42,784 nt of DNA. It comes from Streptomyces rubellomurinus (GTDB lineage: Bacteria; Actinomycetota; Actinomycetes; Streptomycetales; Streptomycetaceae). The DNA lies in the NCBI RefSeq assembly GCF_000961885.1, contig NZ_JZKH01000072.1:1-42784 (forward strand), written 5' to 3'. Under the pieces are notes generated by a model. It was not told the DNA's origin. It worked only from the letters and a program-made list of their open reading frames with translations, and made no database searches. How positions within the stretch are numbered: the first letter of the stretch is position 1; each line of letters opens with the position of its first letter. Made by a program: the position numbers and the translations under genes. Positions 38,550 through 42,784 of the stretch are shown here, piece after piece.

Positions 38550-40127
38550 TCAGGCCTCCCAGGGCCAGCCGGCGTTCGCCCCGGCCTCCAGCAGCGGTAT
38601 CAGCCGGAACGCCGCGTCGGTCAGGCCGCCGAAGGTGTGCCGGTTGGCGCCGCCGCTGGGGCCGTGGCCGGCGGCGTAGCCGGCCAGGTTCCAGGTGTAG
38701 ACGGGCACGTGGGCCGGAACGGCGGCGAGAGGATCGGAGCCGTAGGAGCCCGGGCCGGTCTGTTCGTCGGTGACGATGACGACCCGGTCGTGCCCCCGGT
38801 AGTGGCCGCGGACGGCGGCGGCGGTGTTGGTGCCGCCGAGGCTGGAGAAGCGTTCCAGCACCCGCAGCACCGCCTCCCCGCGGCCGACCTCGATCACCTT
38901 GCTGCTGGTGCCGAACTCGACCAGGTCCGCCTCCGCCGCCCGGACCTTCAGCGCGGTGCCGAAGATCGCCGCCGAGTCGGCCCGGTTGAGCTGGGTCTGC
39001 GCGCTGGGCCGGTCGAACATCGAGCCGGAGCGGTCGACCAGGATCAGCGTCCGGCCGGGCAGCTCGGGCACGTTGGCGAGCGAGTGGGCGAGCGCCGTCT
39101 CCAGCGCGTGCCCCCACCGGAGCGAGGGCGCGTGCCGGTACGCCGCGAGGTAGCGGAACGGGAACTGGCGCGAGCGCCGCACCTCGTCCGGGTCGGAGAT
39201 CCGCCGGGCGACCGAGGCCGCGACGGCGTCCGACACCCCGGCCCGGTCGAAGTTGCGCAGGTTCCGCACCAGCGCCATCGGGCCCATGGACGGGATGACG
39301 GCCTCCCAGACCGCCGCGTCCAGCGGCCCCTGCAGCCAGCCGGCCAGCGCCTCCCAGGTCAGGCCCGCGTCGGCGAGCCGCTCGGCGCCGCCCTCGGCGA
39401 CGACGGCGGGCCGGCGCCCGTCGACCGGCAGCGCGAGGAGCTCGCGGTTGGCGGTCAGCACCCGGTCGGACGCGGGCGGCACGGCCTCCTCCGGCCGGTG
39501 CCGGCGGTCCAGCGCGTACTGGAACAGCGGGCCCTGCCAGGGCTTGGCCGGGTCCGGCGAGGGGTGGGTCAGTTCGATCACGTCGCCGAAGCGGTAGCCC
39601 TTCCCGGCGGTGTCGTACTTGAGCAGCGAGCGGGCGTTGTAGAGGCGGCGGACGGCGTCCGCGACACCGCGCTTGAGCGGCTTGGGCAGGGAACGGCCGT
39701 AGCGGGACGTCCAGTACGCGAGCAGTTCGCCGGGCTCGTCGGGGCGCTGCAGCACCGCGTCGACGGCCTGCCGGGAGTACCCGTGGGCGCCCGCGGCCAG
39801 CCGGGCGCGGGTGAACTCGGCGGCGCCGACCAGCGCGGCCGTGCGCAACTGCCCGTCGCCGCGCAGCCAGCGCAGCAGCGCGAGCGTCCACTCGGGATCG
39901 CTGACGGCGAGCCCGCGGACGAGCGCGGTGTAGCGGTCGTCGCGCGCGCCGCCCTGCTCGTGGAAGGTGTCCTGGCCCACCATGTTGGCCACGGCGAGCA
40001 GGAAGAGTTCGGACTTCTCGTCCCGGACGAAGCCGGTGCCGCCGTTGTGGTTGGTGGTGCGCCGACCGGTGGTGGCCACCGGCGAGAGCGGGTTCGCCTT
40101 GGTCTTGCGGATGTTGAACCTGGACAT
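38550..40127 (-). CDS. Ro60-like TROVE domain RNA-binding protein
   Basis: The 525-residue protein has an N-terminal TROVE HEAT-repeat ring (about residues 25-345; for example DDRYTALVRGLAVSDPEWTLALLRWLR) and a C-terminal von Willebrand A domain. The VWA metal site starts at Asp365 in DRSGSM, with later SSLGGTNT and VTDEQT. Ro60 proteins hold noncoding Y RNAs on the outside of the ring and defective RNA ends in the centre; bacterial Ro acts with Y RNA and exonucleases in rRNA maturation and RNA decay under stress. ATG 40127 has a G-rich site (GGGGGG) 8-9 bases upstream. Three Y-RNA-like structures lie immediately upstream on the same strand, which is strong context support. Confidence 0.93.
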   Translation of the reverse strand: MSRFNIRKTKANPLSPVATTGRRTTNHNGGTGFVRDEKSELFLLAVANMVGQDTFHEQGGARDDRYTALVRGLAVSDPEWTLALLRWLRGDGQLRTAALVGAAEFTRARLAAGAHGYSRQAVDAVLQRPDEPGELLAYWTSRYGRSLPKPLKRGVADAVRRLYNARSLLKYDTAGKGYRFGDVIELTHPSPDPAKPWQGPLFQYALDRRHRPEEAVPPASDRVLTANRELLALPVDGRRPAVVAEGGAERLADAGLTWEALAGWLQGPLDAAVWEAVIPSMGPMALVRNLRNFDRAGVSDAVAASVARRISDPDEVRRSRQFPFRYLAAYRHAPSLRWGHALETALAHSLANVPELPGRTLILVDRSGSMFDRPSAQTQLNRADSAAIFGTALKVRAAEADLVEFGTSSKVIEVGRGEAVLRVLERFSSLGGTNTAAAVRGHYRGHDRVVIVTDEQTGPGSYGSDPLAAVPAHVPVYTWNLAGYAAGHGPSGGANRHTFGGLTDAAFRLIPLLEAGANAGWPWEA

Positions 40128-40185
40128 GATGCAGCCCCCCTCGGCCTGCGGGTTTCGTCGGGAGGGAGGCATGCGGCGGCTGAGG

Positions 40186-40348
40186 GTGCCCGAGATCGTG
40201 CCGGCCGTCGTCGAACGGCCGGCGTCGGTGGAGGTATATGCCTTGTGCTCTTCCGAATTGAGCTACCGGCCGCACTCGCGCACGGCCGCCCGGGATTTGA
40301 ACCCGGAACCGCAAGATCCGAAGTAACCCCCGCCTGCGCACCGGGCAC
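40186..40348 (-). ncRNA. Y-RNA-like RNA 3 (tRNA-like, with inserted hairpin)
   Basis: Outer stem GTGCCCG (40348-40342) pairs with CGGGCAC (40192-40186). Next come GTGCGCA (40341-40335), inner stem GGCGGGGGT (40334-40326) with ACCTCCACC (40235-40227), and TACTTC. Inside is a permuted tRNA-like domain: T-arm with loop TTCAAAT (40306-40290), acceptor-like 8-bp stem closed by GNRA loop GCGA (40287-40268), U8-A9 and D-arm GCTC/GAGC (40263-40247). Unlike the other copies, the 3' internal loop holds an extra 9-bp hairpin (40223-40200). It ends 58 bases before the Ro60 start codon and may lie in its leader. Confidence 0.82.
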
Positions 40349-40362
40349 ACCGAAGCGCGATG

Positions 40363-40498
40363 CCTCCCGAGATCAAGAGTGGCGGCGGTGTCTGCGCGGT
40401 TGATCGCATGGCGCGCTCAACCGCGTTGCGGGCTTGAACCGCGGGCGCCGTTTCCGACGCCTTTACCGGGAAGTAACCGCTGCCTTCGCACCGGGAGG
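40363..40498 (-). ncRNA. Y-RNA-like RNA 2 (variant without D-arm)
   Basis: Outer stem CCTCCCG (40498-40492) pairs with CGGGAGG (40369-40363). GTGCGAA (40491-40485), inner stem GGCAGCGGT (40484-40476) with ACCGCCGCC (40389-40381), TACTTC (40475-40470) and an 11-base 3' internal loop match RNA 1. The T-arm is recognisable (TTCAAGC loop, 40442-40428), followed by a 9-bp hairpin (40425-40395) in the acceptor position. No D-arm follows. The spacer to RNA 3 is only 14 bases. Confidence 0.75.
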
Positions 40499-40502
40499 TG
40501 CG

Positions 40503-40521
40503 GACATCTTGTTCAGATGTC
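40503..40521 (-). other. 7-bp hairpin between Y-RNA-like RNAs 1 and 2
   Basis: GACATCT and AGATGTC pair perfectly around GAACA in the 39-base spacer. It may separate transcripts or guide processing. Confidence 0.6.
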
Positions 40522-40537
40522 TCTATTCACGTGTAGG

Positions 40538-40676
40538 CGTCCAGAGTTCGAGGTCGGCTGAGGTGACGAAGCTGCTCTACCGAACTGAGCTACACCGGCC
40601 CGAAGCCGATGACGGGATTCGAACCCGCGACCCGCCCATGAAGAGTGGAAGTAACCTCCGCCTGCGCACCTGGACG
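40538..40676 (-). ncRNA. Y-RNA-like RNA 1 (circularly permuted tRNA-like domain)
   Basis: Outer stem CGTCCAG (40676-40670) pairs with CTGGACG (40544-40538). GTGCGCA (40669-40663), inner stem GGCGGAGGT (40662-40654) with ACCTCAGCC (40564-40556), TACTTC (40653-40648) and an 11-base 3' internal loop follow. The enclosed domain runs in permuted tRNA order: T-arm with loop TTCGAAT (40628-40612), directly a 7-bp acceptor stem CATCGGC/GCCGGTG closed by TTCGG (40611-40593), U8-A9 (40592-40591), D-arm GCTC/GAGC (40590-40574). This is the known architecture of YrlA-type Y RNAs. There is no anticodon arm; the Y stem takes its place. Length 139 bases. Confidence 0.85.
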
Positions 40677-40682
40677 AGAGAG

Positions 40683-40688
40683 ACCTTA
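40683..40688 (-). promoter_or_regulatory. -10 box for the Y-RNA-like array
   Basis: TAAGGT on the minus strand ends 6 bases before 40676, the first base of RNA 1's outer stem, which is the spacing expected for a transcription start there. No clear -35 was found. Confidence 0.5.
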
Positions 40689-40704
40689 GCCAGGCCCCTC
40701 TCGC

Positions 40705-40760
40705 GGGCGCACCCGAATTACCGCCGAACCCGCGCCCCTCGCGCCGGGGCGGGTGCGCCC
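40705..40760 (-). terminator. Possible terminator of the NsdA-like gene
   Basis: GGGCGCACCCG (40705-40715) and CGGGTGCGCCC (40750-40760) form an 11-bp stem with a 34-base GC-rich loop between the stop codon and the RNA array promoter. Confidence 0.5.
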
Positions 40761-40778
40761 CTCGCGCGGCGTGCTCCC

Positions 40779-42206
40779 TCACGCCGGCGCGACGATCACC
40801 GCCCGCGCCCGTTCCGTCAACTCCCGGACCCGGCGCTCGCCCTGGAAGGGCTCCAGCCGCCGCAGCATCTCCACCACGTACTCGCGGCTGCGCTGCGAGG
40901 AGATCCGCCCGGCGACCTCGACGGCGCGCTCGCCCGCGGCGACGGCGGCGTCCAGGTCGCCGGCCTCGGCCTCGGCCATCGCCGAGACCACCAGCCGCAG
41001 GCCGTGCGAGCGGACGTAGCCCTCGGTGGGCTTGGCCAGCGCCTCGCGGGTGAACTGCCGGACCTTGGAGGGCACTCCGAGGTCGCGGAAGCACTCGGCG
41101 GCGTCGGCGGCGAGCCGGTCGTAGGCGTAGAAGTCGATCCAGGCCGGGTCGGGATCCCCGGCGCGCGCCCGTTCGAGTGCGCTCTCCGCCGCGCCGAGCG
41201 CCGTCGCACACGCCGCGGCATTGCGGGCCTTGGCCTGGGCCCGGGCCTCCACCAGGTGGAAGAAGCTCATGGTGCGGGCGGTGGCCAGGCCCCGGTTGCG
41301 CTCCAGGGCGGCCTGCGCGAGGTCGACGGCCTCCTCGGCGAAGCCCCGGTAGCCGGCCTGCAGGCTCATCGAGGCCAGCACGTAGCCGCCGAGCGGCACG
41401 TCGGCGGCGGCCCGGGCGAGCCGCAGGGCCTGGATGTAGTAGCGCTGGGCGGCCTCGTGCTGCCCGGTGTCGAAGGCCATCCACCCGGCCAGTCTGGTCA
41501 GTTCGGCGGTCGCGCCGAACAGCGCCCGGCCGACCGCGTCGCTGTACGAGGCGAGCAGCAGCGGCGCCGCCTCCACCCGCAGGCACTCCGGCACCATCGA
41601 CGAACGCCAGTCCCCGCCGCCGTACTTGGAGTCCCAGCGGCGGGCCTCCTGGGCGGCCTCGCGGAGCTTGGCGGCGTCCGAGTGGCCGACCCGGTAGGAG
41701 GCCGCCTCGCTGGCCGCGCGCGGCACCTCGCGGGCCACCGAGCCGTCCGCGGGCGTGATCAGCCAGCGGGAGACGGGCGTCGCGTAGGCGGCGACCGAGA
41801 AGGTGCCGGCCAGGCTGTCGCTCCAGCGCCCGCCGCCGGGGCCGCGGCGCAGGTCGAGGTCGACCCGCCACAGGTCGGTGGCGGAACGGACGGCGTCGGC
41901 GACCTCGCGCGGGAAGGCCAGGCCGAGTTCGGGCGCCGGGTCGGTGTCGCCGAGGCCGATCTCCTCCAGCGGCACCGGGCGGCCGAGCTTGCCGCCGATC
42001 GCGGTGGCGATCAGGTGCGGGACGGGCCCCTGCGGGACCATGCCCTTGCTGACCCAGCGGGCCACCGAGGTCTTGTCGTAGCGCAGGGTCAACCCGCGCT
42101 GGGCGCCCAGGTCGTTGACCCGGCGGGCCAGGCCGGCGTTGCTGATCTGGGCGAGGGACAGGAGCGTGCCGAGCCGTTCGTTCGGTCCACGCGGGCTGAC
42201 GGTCAT
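40779..42206 (-). CDS. NsdA-like TPR transcriptional regulator
   Basis: The 475-residue protein starts [20 protein letters not shown]. The N-terminal HTH-like region ([34 protein letters not shown], given by its landmarks [10 protein letters not shown] and TSVARW) is followed by about ten TPR-like helix pairs to the end (for example [31 protein letters not shown]). The pattern [11 protein letters not shown] and RPVPLEEIG is that of Streptomyces NsdA-type regulators, which repress sporulation and antibiotic genes. ATG 42206 has AGGAGGTG upstream at a rather long 12-13 bases. It lies upstream of the Y-RNA array, same strand, with a possible terminator between. Confidence 0.75.
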   Translation of the reverse strand: MTVSPRGPNERLGTLLSLAQISNAGLARRVNDLGAQRGLTLRYDKTSVARWVSKGMVPQGPVPHLIATAIGGKLGRPVPLEEIGLGDTDPAPELGLAFPREVADAVRSATDLWRVDLDLRRGPGGGRWSDSLAGTFSVAAYATPVSRWLITPADGSVAREVPRAASEAASYRVGHSDAAKLREAAQEARRWDSKYGGGDWRSSMVPECLRVEAAPLLLASYSDAVGRALFGATAELTRLAGWMAFDTGQHEAAQRYYIQALRLARAAADVPLGGYVLASMSLQAGYRGFAEEAVDLAQAALERNRGLATARTMSFFHLVEARAQAKARNAAACATALGAAESALERARAGDPDPAWIDFYAYDRLAADAAECFRDLGVPSKVRQFTREALAKPTEGYVRSHGLRLVVSAMAEAEAGDLDAAVAAGERAVEVAGRISSQRSREYVVEMLRRLEPFQGERRVRELTERARAVIVAPA

Positions 42207-42276
42207 GGTGGCGGCGGCACCTCCTGCGGCCTTGTGCGCGGGGCCCGGGCGGCACCGGGCCGTAGCTGCTGTACCT

Positions 42277-42305
42277 AGCGTAGTCGGACGCGTTCCGAGG
42301 GTTAA
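42277..42305 (-). promoter_or_regulatory. Vegetative-type promoter of the NsdA-like gene
   Basis: TTAACC (42305-42300), a 17-base spacer and TACGCT (42282-42277) would start transcription near 42270, giving a leader of about 64 bases. Confidence 0.5.
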
Positions 42306-42784
42306 GAGGTCGCATTCCGGATGGCGGGATCGCGTGCCCGGGCCACCCCGCCGCGGCGGCGCGGGAGTTGGTCCGGACCGCCTGTTTCCGGCCGAAAGTG
42401 CCACGCGCCGGAGCGCCGTGCTCCGGTCCCGTGTCGATGTGCGCCCGGCCGTGCCCCCTGGCCCGACCGGCTGGTCGGCAGTTCGCTGGTGGTCGTGGGT
42501 CGGCCCGCCGTCGAGGACCCGGCGGGCCGGGGGACGCCGCCGTCTCAATCCCCGCGGGCGGCGGCGAGGTCCGGGAGGGCATGCGGATGCCCTCCCGGGC
42601 TGGGCGACGCCTTTCGGCCATCTCGCGATGCCCATGCCAAGGCAGTCCCTCGGCGGTCCGGGCCCGGGAGGGGAAGGCCCGGCCCGCCCTTCCCCCACCA
42701 CCCCCCACGGCCCCGCCGCGGCCCCGCCGAGCGGCCCGACGCGGAACCGGAACCGGTAACACCGGCCCCAGCCGTGCCCGGCGA
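42306..42784. other. Non-coding right end with one strong palindrome
   Basis: I see no supported gene. A perfect 12-bp stem with loop GCGG lies at 42571-42598 and could be a terminator for a gene outside the window. Confidence 0.45.

Noticed and set aside
36922..40350. 1142-codon minus-strand frame joining Ro60 and lhgO regions
   Set aside because: Only its last 411 codons (lhgO) are real; the rest is Ro60 read in the wrong frame and passes through the Y-RNA array.
40210..40676. Ordinary or broken tRNA genes
   Set aside because: T- and D-arms are canonical but occur in permuted order, with closed acceptor loops and no anticodon arm, and shared Y stems flank them; Y-RNA-like RNAs explain all of it.
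42530..42640. Possible degenerate tRNA on the minus strand
   Set aside because: A palindromic stem resembles an anticodon arm, but there is no T-loop consensus and no acceptor pairing.
1..42784. Mobile element, prophage or CRISPR array
   Set aside because: No transposase, integrase, long inverted or target-site repeats, and no regularly spaced repeats with unique spacers were seen.

Overview
High-GC (well over 70% G+C) actinobacterial chromosome, best matched to Streptomycetaceae (Streptomyces or Kitasatospora). The signs are a complete conservon (histidine kinase, roadblock, DUF742, GTPase, P450), an NsdA-like TPR regulator, an ECF41 sigma factor, GTG/TTG starts with purine-rich ribosome sites, and long GC-rich hairpin terminators. 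No insertion sequence, integrase, prophage or CRISPR array is visible; this is ordinary core and sub-core chromosome.

Layout. 1-5.5 kb: the RGG-type tail of a DEAD-box helicase, a bacterial PARG-like macrodomain protein, two hypothetical genes, a ricin-B lectin-fold protein, a tyrosine phosphatase, a gutted SDR pseudogene and a nucleotidyltransferase. 5.6-9 kb: tRNA-Lys, an LCP cell-wall ligase and a two-domain VOC protein. 9-15 kb: a beta-phosphoglucomutase-like HAD enzyme overlapping a GH65 disaccharide phosphorylase, pyruvate:quinone oxidoreductase, and an XRE-cupin regulator with paired operators followed by a small membrane protein. 15-18 kb: an ECF41 sigma factor divergent from an AhpD-like gene and a MocR regulator, with a near-exact ECF41 promoter between them. 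18-22.7 kb: a toxin-antitoxin-like pair, UppP, an NRDE protein, a second AhpD-like protein, an ICL/PEP-mutase family protein and a small secreted protein. 22.8-27 kb: the conservon. 27.3-34 kb: a c-di-AMP riboswitch and its M23 peptidase, a GNAT enzyme, a sensor-domain protein, a methyltransferase-like protein, a multi-helix membrane protein with a motif seen next to prokaryotic YEATS domains, a tiny ORF behind an extreme Shine-Dalgarno sequence, and a lipoprotein. 34.3-40 kb: initiator tRNA, PrsW protease, TrmB, L-2-hydroxyglutarate oxidase and a Ro60/TROVE protein. 40.8-42.3 kb: an NsdA-like regulator.

The most striking element is a tandem array of three structured RNAs at 40186-40676, just upstream of the Ro60 gene and on the same strand. 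Each has a 7-bp outer stem whose sequence differs between copies while pairing is kept, a conserved GTGCG(C/A)A segment, a 9-position inner stem and a conserved TACTTC. Two enclose a circularly permuted tRNA-like domain: T-arm, acceptor stem closed by a small loop, U8-A9, D-arm. This is the architecture known for YrlA-type bacterial Y RNAs, the partners of Ro60. One copy lacks the D-arm and another carries an extra hairpin, so the array looks like a diversified Y-RNA family feeding one Ro protein.

Genes were placed by translation, codon pattern, start/ribosome-site logic and motif recognition. No database search was possible, so family names rest on recognised motifs.
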